A stretch of DNA of 64,000 bases from the NCBI GenBank assembly GCA_004026145.2, contig CP034975.1, positions 9,891,418-9,955,417 on the forward strand. Direction: 5' to 3'. Below the pieces are notes generated by a model, which saw nothing but the letters and a program-made list of their open reading frames with translations, did not search any database and was not told the DNA's origin. Numbering within the stretch: the stretch's first letter is position 1; each line of letters begins with the position of its first letter. The translations under genes and the position numbers were made by a program. The stretch comes from Takifugu bimaculatus (lineage: Eukaryota; Chordata; Actinopteri; Tetraodontiformes; Tetraodontidae). Positions 45,922-57,687 of this stretch are shown piece by piece.

Positions 45922-48900
45922 ATGGCGGCGGGGCCCGGTGTTGCTCTGCAGTGTGATAGCCCTGCAAGAGAACTCTCACTTTCCGTTCATCAAGGAAGTA
46001 ATCAGATTCATGGAGATCGAATCAAAACTGAAGAGTCAGCAGGTAACATCTTTACCCGTGTTTCTATGATGCACGCACTCAGCAATCTGCTTTGCGACTG
46101 AAGCTAATGAATGCTAACCGATAGCTTAATCACCTAGAGAATGTCAACATCCATCTGTCCTGCGGATGTGCGGTATGGGTAGAATAAATGTCCGTCTCTT
46201 TGGCTGTTTGGAATCGATTTCGTCTCAAATCTCCCAAGAAACTCAGATCTATCGATCACCTGGCAAATCAGACAGTGACAGATTTAGTAACTTCAGCTAA
46301 CATTAGCAACTGGCTAACATCATCACAATAACATGCCATTTAGGAGCATTGGTTTGTTTTTATTTCCACTCAATTTGCTGGATTTGCAGTCACTTTCCTC
46401 CCCAAAAATCCTGAGCAGTCAAATTTTTGGTTCTTCATTATGTCGGATCCTACAAACAATTTATTACTTTTGGATTGACACTTAAGTGACACTCTTTCTG
46501 ACCTAAGTTAGTAGTTTGCACCTTAAATTGTACTGCCTCTTTCGTCATTCTTTTAATGCCTGACCTTTTTGGTGAACAATATGTCTCATCTTTATTTCAG
46601 AGGAGGAGAAGGAAAGTCGCTCAGCTGTTTTGCTGGAGAAGCTTCACGCCAAGTATATTGCTTCAAGGCCATGGCAGGAGACCTTCAAACTAGTGCGTCA
46701 GGCCATGGTAAGCCAAGCTACCGGTAATAAAGATAAATTAATTGCATAAATGAACACAAAAGTTTTTAATACCCCATCATGTTTCTGCTATACTCCTATT
46801 GATGCTTATTAATGTTTTTTCCCAGCTCACGAGCTTCATGTTCACCAAAACACATCAGACCAATAAAGTTACAGAACAGATCATATCGGGCCAATCATAC
46901 GTTACACACAACCTCATCTTAGATCCGTCTGAAAGCCAAAACAATCGCCACCAAAAGGGAGATTGAAGATTTTGCTGGTGGACCATTGTGGTGTCTATAA
47001 GATTTTTGAGAATGAAAAACCTGACCGTCACGGGCACGGACGATTTTGTATCAGCAGATTCTCTCCTGATGATAAGGAATAAATTTAAAACCTCCGCAAA
47101 GTCACTCAACCAAAGATATTGGAGAATTCGACTAGATGGGCCAGTTAATAATATGTAATATATGTGAAAAAGGGTTTGTGTAGTACTGAGGTAGACACCT
47201 GTGATTTATTGCTGAATGCGGCTTATATATGTAAAAAGTTGATTATTAACTACTGTAATTACTGCTGCGGCTTATTATTAGGTGCGCCTTACTGCACTGG
47301 AAATTAAAAATTACTTTAAAACCTCCTGTAACTATGTTTAGCCACACATAATAACCCAGTGTGACGACTACCATTGCATAACTTGTCCTCATAGATTTTA
47401 TTCTATTTAAAAACACAATCATATCTAACTACTAAATAACCCAAATCTTGAGCCTCTGAAAATAGAATCTAATGGACACTTTGTGTTTTTCAGGACAAAC
47501 GAGGTCCAACAAATGCAGCAAGTCACCAGTTGATGCACAGCTGCTTAGAGAACTTGCAGAGAGCGATGAAAGGTGAGTGTGCTGACTGTACCAAAACAAA
47601 AGGTGATGATAAGCAGACAGGCCGATCTCATAATTGCTATTAAACCAGCACATTATTGGCCATTTATGGTGTGACATAGGGTCTGTAGCAATCATTAATA
47701 GCCCTCATATTGATGCATCGATTTGTTATTTGACATGAAGCACACCTATATCACTAGATTCATAACTGACTCAAAATTATTGATTGGAAATTTAACATTT
47801 TTCATTCTTTTTTCAGTTTCATCTTTGTCTGCCATGACAGACCGTTTAGAGTCCATCGCTCGGCAAAACATGTAAGTTATTTTGTGTGCCTCCTAGGCAC
47901 AGATTATCCTGTTTTTTATTTCATCAAAAAGTTTGGCAATTATCTCCTTTTACACGCTTTATTGTACCAGCACCAAATTTTACCAGAACCTTTCTAAATT
48001 CTGGGAATCATGTGTTATGACTTTTTTTCTTATTATTCCTTTGGGGGGGTTATATGGGGGTTTTGCGGCAAAAAAAAATTCCATGTTAACTAATAGGAGT
48101 GGCCTTGAGAATGGCACATTTTTTTACCCCTGTTTGAGGGCCAACAGCTCTGTCATACCATTCAAACTTTAAATTGTAGCTAAAAGGGTCTAGATTCCCC
48201 ATATCAAAGTCCTGGGTGTCAAGATGCTCCCGAAATCGCCATATCTCTGCCTCAGTAGGTCCTACAAACACATAAACATACATTCTTATGTAGCTACAAG
48301 CTTCTGCCACCTCACAAACATCACTTTTACTCCATTAAATAAATTAGCGCTCCGTAAAACGAGCTGCAGCGCTGACGAGTGCGCTCACATCTGCCATAGA
48401 AACTGCAGTGGGATAAATTGCTCAAGACTGACAAAAGCGTTCCCTGAACCCAGTTTAGCTAATTCCCCGACACCTTTTAAGCTAATTTAATGAATTTTCA
48501 AGGGCTTATATTTGAAAGCCTTCTAGTTCTAACGAGTCCACTCTTGATAAAATCAGTCATTCTTAAGTGCTTCAAATCGGCGTTTAAAAATGGGTGGCTT
48601 GTATGTTTCTTAACGATCACTAATCAGTGTGTGTGTGTGTAGGCGAGGGGCTGCTGAACATATAGATGAGGGCAGGGACGTACCACTGAGTTACACGGTC
48701 ACAATTTCTTTAGAATTGTCTGGTTTCCTTTGTAAAGCTGTCTTTTTTTCATCATCTTATTTGCTCTCTCCCAACCATAACCCAACTGGCTGCAATCACT
48801 ATTACAATTAAAATATGGTGGAAGTTGGAAGATGTTGCGTCTTTTTGTTGCTCTGTCTTTATCTCTGATTTTGCGGCGTTTCCCATTTCAATAGGCTGGG

Positions 48901-51900
48901 CTCTCACCTCAGCCCGTCAGGGACAGAATGTTACATCACGTCAGACATGTTTTATGTGGAGGTGCAGCTGGACAACGGTGGTCAGCTAGTAGATGTCAAG
49001 GTGGCTCATCAGGGAGAAAACCCTACAGTGAGTCTGGTTTTGATTGGTCACATTTTATAACATTTTTGTAAGACTATTGGTTCACCTCCTAATGTTTTTT
49101 TCTTTTCTTTTTTTTATGACAGAGTTGCCTGGAGCTCATTCAGCATCTTCGGTGAGAAGAGCCCTTACTGTCATGACAGATGTTTATTAGCATAATGTGG
49201 TCGTTTATGTTCTTTGTAAAATGATTATACTGGGATTTGTATTAAAAATGATTTTTTAAACTACTCCTTTTGGTTTTCCTCCATCAGGGAGAAGAACTTT
49301 GATGAGTTTTCAAAACATCTGAAGGGCCTGGTTGAACTATACAAGCTCCCCGGTGATAAGTAAATATCCATTTGAAGATATTCGCCATACTTTATGTATT
49401 GCAAGTGTATTGCAACATTGTAGAAACTTTCATTGAGACAATTCACTCAATGGGAATGAGAAAAGTTAAAGCGTTAGCATGACAGATCATTACCACATGA
49501 ATTGTTGGTAGGTTTTTAGGTCATTCTAAATGTTTTATTGATTTTTTTTTGTGTGTGTGTGTTTCAGTAAGTTAAAAACCAAGATGTACATTGCTCTACA
49601 GTCTTTGGAGCTTGATCTCACCAAGATGATGCACATGTACAGGCAAGTTCTCCAGAGCTTTTGGTTGTTTGCAGTAAAATCTTTAGGCTAATGCAGTTTA
49701 AACTAAACTATCAGAATTTTAGCTACAATGTAAATTGATCGTAGTGGAGAAACCTAGTTGCAATATAAAAGACAAAAGAGACATAAATTCCCATGAAAAC
49801 ATATCGTAAAATGATTTCAAATTGTTTACTTTTAGTAAACTAATTAGAATTATAATTGTATCTGGTTACATACATTTGTCCTTATGAATTAGAATCTTTA
49901 GATTTTTTTTTTTTTTTTTAACAGTGTCATTTAGTACTGACCTTTGTGTTTCAGGTTAGCAACCAGTGCTAATACACTGGAGACTCTTCTTCATGGCAGC
50001 GTAGGCTTGTTGTCTGCAAGGAGCGGTGGTCATCTTGTTTCTCTTCACTGTTACCTCTCACCATATGACTTACTGGAGGAAAGAACCTGTGCGCCACTCA
50101 ATTTAACAGACAACAATGGTAAGCGTGCCAAGGACAGAAATAATTTATGGATGCTTGTTCGTCCAGCCGCGGATAGCTCGGTTTATTTGGTGATGTGAAG
50201 CAAACAAACTTGGATTTTCTTGACAGTTCCGCGTTCTCTGGGTGTGAGCGTTTCTGTGACAATTGAGGGAACCTCTGCTGTTTACAAACTCCCGATCGCT
50301 CCACTCATCACTGGATCACATCCCGTGGATAACAAGGGGTAGGAACACATGTTATCACCAAGCAGGAACTACAGAATTAAAGAATTCATACTGATTTCCT
50401 TAAAAATGAAATGAAATTATCCTTCTTTTTTGATGTTGTGAAGTCTAATTTTAGTATCTTTAATTTTTAGTGTTTTTTAATTTCTCATGTGTATTCCAGG
50501 ACACCTTCATTTTCCACTGTGACTAATTCCAACTGTGTGGACCTGCCAGCTTGTTTTTTCCTCAAGCTGAATCGTCCCATGCCTTTCTCAGTGGCCTTCA
50601 TTCAGAGGATGGGCAATGCTACGTGTGGGTGCCCCTCATGAATACTTCCTTTGTATTTTTAATCTAGTTTATTATATGTAAAATGTTATTAATCTTCTGT
50701 TGATGAAATCTGTTTGCCCCACAGCTATTCCAGTTTTTGAGAGCCCACCCACTCTCTCGCCTCTTTACCAATTAATTGTCCAGAGTGAGCTTCGCCTCCA
50801 AGAAGATGGGAGTGTCACACCACCGTGTCCACACAACATGACCTTCTACTCAGTGAGCAGACACTCTCGATCCCCCAGACATGTTTCTGATCACATTTTC
50901 ACTGTAGATGGCAACTAATTGTGACACTTTATACGTATCGAAAGGTAAAATTTAGTGGGCCTATTCCTGGCAACTATTAGGCTTGATGATTAACTTGGGA
51001 GGGGAGCATTAAGACATGTAATAAGATGATAACAATAGATGACTTAAACAGAAACAAACTCCAATTTTGCTTCTAGGTATTGCCAGGGCAGCTGCACTGT
51101 TATTTTTTGAATGGTGACGCCCCAGTGCAAGATGGTCAGTCTCTTCAAGGGGCAATCGTGTCCAAGATCCCCTTCCGCCACCCAGCCCAAGTCCCACTTC
51201 TGTTAGATATCGTTCGGCACCAGGCAGCTTATAATTCCTTGATTAGCAGCTGTGTGAAACGCACTTCAGTCGACGAAGGCAAGTATCTGACTTTTGACTG
51301 GCTGTGTGTGTCAACAGATGACAACACATAGGCTATTTTGTAGCTTGTGTAGTACATTTTTGTTGGTCACTCATGCCTGTGTTGCTCCCTCAGATGGCGC
51401 AGGCCTGCTGCAGTTTGAAGTGTGTCCTCTGACTGACTCCAGTTTTAGTGTCTCGTTCCAGCATCCAGTCAATGAGTCGTTGGTTTGCGGTGGGTCCGCA
51501 TATTAACATCTGCCACAGCTGTAGCACAAGTACAGTTGGCTTCAATATTGAAATTTGCTCTTGTAAATCCTGTGCTCTTGTTTGATTTTGCAGTCGTCAT
51601 GGATGTGATCGACTCCAGACAGGTCTCCTGCAAGTTATATAAAGGACCTTCGGATGCATTAATTTGTACTGACGATTTCATCACCAAAGTTGTTCACAGG
51701 TAGGATCCCTACTGGCTTTTGTTTGCATCACTACGGTCAGTTTTCATGACATTTGTTTCCTCGCCGTCTTAGATGCATGTCCATCCCAGTAACAATGCGG
51801 GCTATTCGGAGAAAAGCGGAGACCATCCAGGCAGACACTCCCGCCCTGTCACTTATTGCACAGACGGTGGAGATCATGGTGAAGAACAACCTCCCACCCT

Positions 51901-54900
51901 CGGGAAGTCCTACATATAACATGGCGTCATGTGATGGACCAAACCCGATGGGACTGCCTGGGCTCACTGGGGGCAATACGCCCACTGGAGGTGGACCACC
52001 TGGAGGACCCAATTTTGCTGGCCCTATTACTTCTCTGTTTGGAATATCCCGGATGGAAAGGCAAGCTCAAGGAGGAGAGTGTCCCTCACAACCCGGGGGA
52101 ACTGGCCAGCAACAATTGCAACAGCATCAGCAACAGCAGGCAGGTCAAGGCCATTCAGAAGACTACAACAAAGTCACACAGAATCCCATATTGACAAGTT
52201 TGCTGCAGATAACCGGAAGTGTTGGCTCTAGTCCCAACTCCCAAAATGCACCAACACCCCACCAGACCCCACCTCCAACATCGTCTCCTGCGAGCAACAC
52301 GAAAAATCATCCAATGTTGATGAATTTGTTGAAGGACAACCCTGCGCAAGATTTTGCCGCACTGTATGGTTCTAGTCCATTAGAGCGGCAGAATTCTTCA
52401 TCCGGATCTCCACGGACGGAGGGCATGGCTGGAACATGCCCTGGAGGTAGCCAAAAGGTTAAAAAGAAACGTCCAAGGGTGATGGAAAAGGGCGGCATGT
52501 TGCCCGGTGCTTCTGCTAGTGGTGGTAGCGGTTTAAGCGTGAAGTCCCAACAGTCTTCCTCGATGTCACAGCAGCACCAACACCACCCTGTCTCGCATGA
52601 AGACGATTTCCACCGTGAGCTTCTCTCTATGGATGTAGATGCTTCTCAGAATTCGATGTTTGACGTTAACCTTACCAGTGATGGCCTCGACACACCACAT
52701 AGCATCACTCCAGCACCCAGCCAATGTGGAACGCCACCAGCTGGCCCCAACATGCCGTACTCGCAGTCCCACGTCCAATCCCAGCAACAGCAACCCCAAG
52801 GTGCAGCACCGTCCCATATGGTCCGCTTGTCTAGTTCTGACAGCATTGGGCCTGATATCACAGAAATTTTGTCAGACCTGCCCGAGCAGACAGGAAAAGG
52901 CAGCAGTGGAAGCCATGGACAGCACCCCATTGGCAGCAGCGGAGAGGAAGGAGGCCCTCTCGGTACCCCGATACGTGACTCCTCGAGCTCAGGTCAGGGT
53001 AGTGCAGTTTTTGACTCGGCGGATATTTTCAACACGAACAGCAACGAGAATCCTTTTACCGATGCCGCTGACTTGATCGCAGAGGCGGCCGCAACTGCTG
53101 CTACTCCCACCAGTGATTCTTCTTCGAACCATTTCTTCCCCGACGCTGCCGACTTCAATGCTGACCTCCTGACTTCGGGCCATGGCTTCTCGCAGAACTA
53201 CTTTGATGACAGCTCGCCGAGTGCAGACGGAGATATGGATCTGGTCAAAGGGTTTGGGGGGAGCAGCCAGCAAAACACTCCATCGGGAACGCCTCAGAAT
53301 CCAACGTCACATGGGCAAAGCACCCCAGAGCCGTCGCTGAAAGATCCGTTCGATATGGGGATCGTTTTTGGAGGTAACAGTGGTGGCGGCAAGCCACTTT
53401 TAGGGCAAGCCTCTGATATGTCAGATACGCATAGTGGAGGGTCACAGAGCCCTCTTATAATGGGAGCAGGATGTGGGGATTTTAAGGGGGCAGAACCCAA
53501 AGTGAAACAGCAACAGAGTCACATGCGGCCAAAGGATGAGAATGGGGGTAGCAGTGCGGGTAATGCTGTGGTAGGGATGGGGAGTAGTTCAACAGAGTGC
53601 AAACAAATCAAACGAAGCAGGACCCCATCCAGTGAGGGGAAGTGCAAAGAAAAGCCTCCCAAACGTAAAAAGGTGGACTCGGATGGGAAATCGCCCTCTC
53701 ACAGTTCTGGGGGACGGCCATATACGCCCCCTAGTGGTGGCTCAGGGTCTGGAGGAAGCATGAGTGGGGGAGGCTCTAAATCTCCCGGTAGTTCAGGACG
53801 CTCACAAACGCCCCCTGGTGGTGCCACACCGCCGATTCCCAAAATAACTATTCAAATAACAAAAGGGACTATAACTGGGGGGAAAACATCATCTCTTAGT
53901 GGATACACCTCCAGCAGCTCAGCCACAGGTGGCACAGGAGCAACAGGGGGAAACAGTGGCAGCAAAAGTCATCATTCGCACTCCTCCTCCTCCTCTGGGA
54001 AGATCAAGTCCAAGGAAAGTTCTGCTACACCAGGCAGCGCGTCAAAGCCGGGCGGTGCGGGAATAACAAGTGGAGTGCCATCCCAGTCTAAAACTCCTTC
54101 ACAAGGAATAGGCATTGGTAAACCTGGATCCTCCCCAATTAATAAACATGGTTTGTCGGGGCCTGGAAGCAGCGGCAGTGGAATTGTGGGAGGCAATAAG
54201 ACAAAACCTCCAGGGGGCAAGCCTCCTGGGTCTCTTATGAATCCCAACATTAAGCCCAACATATCCCCTTCTCACTCCCGCTCCAGTAGCTCTGGTGACA
54301 AAATGTCTTCCCCACTGAAAATGCAGCAAGCCCAAGTTCCAGGAACACCCCCTTCCTCTAAAGCGAAATCACCAATTGGCTCAGGTGGCAGCAGTTCCGC
54401 AGGGTCCAAATTATCCTCCGGCCCAGGCATGAGCTCCCAGAAACCTCTGGGTGGGGGCTCCTCCTCTGGATCCACATCTTCATCATCGTCTTCCAGCTCA
54501 ACATCATCATCCGGCTCCATGACTTTTTCAGGAAGCTCGCAGTCTCAGTACGGGGGAGGTGGCAGTGGAGGAGGAGGTGGTAGCGCAGGCAGGAGGAAGC
54601 GGATGTGGAGGCGGTGGTAGCAGTGGAGGAAGCGGAGGTGGCACAGTAGCGGGTCAGAACAATGCAAACAACCCCAACGCCAAAGGGAAATCCCCCAGTC
54701 GAAACAAGAAACCCTCTCTCACAGCAGTCATAGACAAATTAAAAAGTGTAGGTGGAGGAGGAGTTGGGGAGGATGGTTGTGAGGTTGGGCCACCTGTAGG
54801 TGGTCCTGGTTCTGGAAGTGTTCCTAGTGGTGGTGGACCTGGAAATGTTCCTAGTGGTGGAGCGCTTAACATTTGTCCTTCTAAACACATCTCAACCTCT

Positions 54901-55653
54901 CAAGGTGGTGAGTATAAGAGGGAGAAGTCTGAAAAGGAAGCAAAAGCGAAAGTGTCTGTTTCAGGGGGGAACAGCGGGGATAAAAAGCTGATGGACCCCA
55001 AAACGGGAGGTGTGGGTACCACTGGTTTGGCTAAAATTATCATTAGCAAACCTGATGGTGGCTCACCAAGCATTAAGGCCAAAGGGCCTCTCCAGAAATC
55101 AGGAGAAGGGTCCGGTGACTCAATTCGCCCCCAGATGACTAGCCTCAAAGCTTCCCCCCTTTTCAGTGGCTCAACCCCCAAGCACGACCGCTCCTCTCCG
55201 AGCCACAGCCGCTCACCTGGATGCACCCCGCTCAACCACGACAGCGAGAGCGAGTCGGGCAGCAGCTCGGTGGCCGAGAAATCCCACCAGAACAGTCCCA
55301 GCTCAGACGACGACCAGACTATCCGACCGCTTCCACCTCAGGACTACTTGAGCTCTATTCCTCTCAGCTCAGGGGAGAAGCACAAGAAACACAAGAAGGA
55401 AAAGAAAAAGAAAGAGCGGGAAAGAGACAGAGATCGGGAGAGGGACCGGGACAAAGAGAAAAAGAAATCATCCATGTCCATGGTCCCGTCCTCGCATCCC
55501 ATCAAAGCAGACAGTTGGTCCCGGTCACCCATCTCTGCTTCAGATTCTTCTTTGTCCATGCTGGGCCCAGAGCGTCCCACCCGGCCCAGCCCATTGTATA
55601 TGAGAAATGAAGACGATGACCTCATGGACTCAGCTCTGACTGGCAACATTTAA
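45922..55653 (+). CDS. med1: Mediator complex subunit 1, 16 exons, frameshifted in the last exon
   Basis: MED1 is the Mediator subunit that nuclear receptors contact to recruit RNA polymerase II. Exons: 45922-46042, 46601-46707, 47494-47572, 47817-47871, 48895-49027, 49123-49151, 49288-49359, 49568-49642, 49955-50118, 50227-50338, 50500-50624, 50725-50852, 51077-51278, 51394-51489, 51594-51699, 51773-55653. Phases all agree. The conserved N-terminal half spans LEKLHAK to CMSIPVTMRAIRRK. Two nuclear-receptor boxes follow: LTSLL (52191-52205, about residue 675) and LMNLL (52317-52331, about residue 717). A Ser/Gly/Pro-rich tail ends in a Lys/Arg/Asp run and DDDLMD. The frame set by the upstream exons stops at 54618-54620; the conserved tail continues one frame over to 55651-55653, so one surplus base near 54591 splits the ORF. 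Skipping it would give about 1827 residues (human 1581). Two introns use GC donors (after 49642 and 51278). The start is inferred; the exon 1 peptide does not resemble the human start until TEES. Confidence 0.95.
54582..54620 (+). other. med1: One-base frame break in the med1 glycine tract
   Basis: Upstream frame: GGGGS-type codons to GCA GGC (54585-54590), then AGG AGG AAG and a stop at 54618. Omitting one base (A54591 is the simplest) restores Gly-rich codons GGA GGA AGC GGA and runs on into the conserved C-terminal coding sequence (GKSPSRNKKPSLTAVIDKLK at about 54685-54745). Confidence 0.85.
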
Positions 55654-56218
55654 TTTTGTGTCAAGGTCATCATTTTACCCCTTTTAACATGCAAAACGTT
55701 TATTTATTTTTACTCAAAATGCCTCAAATAGGCAAACCTCTTATTGGTTTTTGTCACAATTTCATGTTTGTCAGCATTTAAAGTAGAAAGAATACAACAT
55801 TTCCTAAAAGTTCATGTAAAATGGCTTTACAGTATATTTTTGAAGTTATTTACACATTTTTGTGTTCTCTTTGATATCAGAAAGTTTGAATTGTCAGGTA
55901 ATGTAATTAGACAGAAGTTTCATATTTAATACCCTTTTATTTGATACACTTTCTTACAGATGCTCTTAAAGTTCATGGCTTTGCCACTGTATTTTACCAT
56001 GTTTAGTGGCTTGCATCCACGCAATTTTGAAACTGTTGACTACGGAACGGCACAGTGTTCAATTTTCTTCATTTCCAAATCAAACTGGGATTTGTTAAAG
56101 ATTTTGATACTTTTAAAAATCATGCTATATTTTAGTGTAGGTAAGAATGAAAATTTAAAGGAGGGAATTTGGAATTATGGTAATTTCTTTTTAAATGTAG
56201 AAAATTTGGGAAGCTTGA

Positions 56219-56224
56219 AATAAA
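56219..56224 (+). terminator. med1: Candidate poly(A) signal of med1
   Basis: AATAAA about 570 bases after the stop codon, at the end of an AT-rich 3' region. Confidence 0.5.
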
Positions 56225-57656
56225 CATTTTACTTCATGCTGCATTTCTGTATTTTTTTTAATATAAAAATGCCACCGATATACAGTCATTTCCCATAGTT
56301 CAACCTAAAGGGTTATAAGGATGGATGTGTTCTTGCATTGAGTAAAGGCTCCTCCAGTCATGCAGAATAAAAGGCTCCAGTAGGTGGCAGCAGTGGATCA
56401 GGTGTCACCTGCTGCATCACGAACAGGAAGATGAAACAGTTTAAATGTGTTATATGAACAAAGGTTAGATGTAAAGTCGTGATATTATCAAACACAGTTA
56501 AATAATGCCAGTACAAGCTACTTTGCTGTCATTTGAACATATTTAAGTACAATAAAAATGGAGAGGCCAAATAGATTTAGGGTTCTGGTGTTTTCCCTGG
56601 TTATAAAACTTATTTTCCTCAAAATCTTAGCTGTAAAGAAATGCATTATAATGTTCGTCACTTTCAATCAGACAAAACAGCCATGCAACTGGGTTCTCTG
56701 GCACACTTCTTTATTTTTGCTGACTGTTTAATCTATTTAGTTCTCTGGCAGCCACTGTAGCTTCTCCAACATGAGTGAGGGATGTTCAGTCCTTGCAATT
56801 TTAAGAAAAGAATAAAATTAATAAAGCAACGTTGCCATTATACATTATATTACACAAGATTTTTTTTTAAATTATAGGGCTTTAAATTGAACCTTAATAG
56901 AAATGCATCACATACAAAACTCTACATCTGAATATGAATTTGTCGGTTTCATTGAGGCACTTGACTGTAGGAGATGGGCTCGCTTGGATTTTAAAATGAA
57001 ATTCAATAACGCGTAGAAATCAGTGATGTCTGAATCTGATTTAACTGCACATGCCTTTTCCTGTTTATCAACATCCAGCGACCTTCAGGAAAGCCTGAGA
57101 TGGCAGCACTGTTGGTTTATTATGCAGCCTCTGGAACCTCTACTGCCATCAGCCTTCTTGAACTAATGAGCCGTGCTTTTCTTGAACTCAGCTACTTTCT
57201 TCTTTGCCGACTCCGTCACTCAAATATTGAGCCTGGCTGTCCAGTGAGTTCAGTCAAGATTGTTGAGAGCTGCCGCAAATTCCTGTGTGACATGTCTTTT
57301 TACACATCCTCAGCGTTTGATAGTTCTAGTTTGAGTTCTCTCTTCTGAACTCTTTCTGTCTCTGTGACTTCAGGAAAGGATGGCAGAACTTCCCCATCAC
57401 TTCCCCGTGTTTATAAAATCCAAGGCATAAAACATGCAGGGGGTGAGCATCGCTCCACAAATTGCCATTTCCCCTGCAGCACAGGACAGTGGATGCGGTT
57501 CATGAACTGGTGATGAGCTGTGTAGCATGAAAATAACCTCCCGGCTTATCCTGTAGATAAGCGAGCAAGAGGAGGCAGTCATTTACCAGTTAGTTAAGCT
57601 TTATGGCTTTTGCAGCTATATTGTTAGCTTTCTGAGTCATATGGGGGAAGAAGGGT

Positions 57657-57687
<31 letters not shown>

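Noticed and set aside
54559..55653. Separate gene downstream of med1 in another frame
   Set aside because: Its peptide is the conserved C-terminal part of MED1 (Lys-rich run and DDDLMD end), so it is the same exon after a one-base shift.
57060..57350. Possible ribosomal-protein or other pseudogene on the minus strand
   Set aside because: A few words looked suggestive (an LTELTGQ-like stretch), but stops interrupt every frame and no stretch aligns to a known protein.
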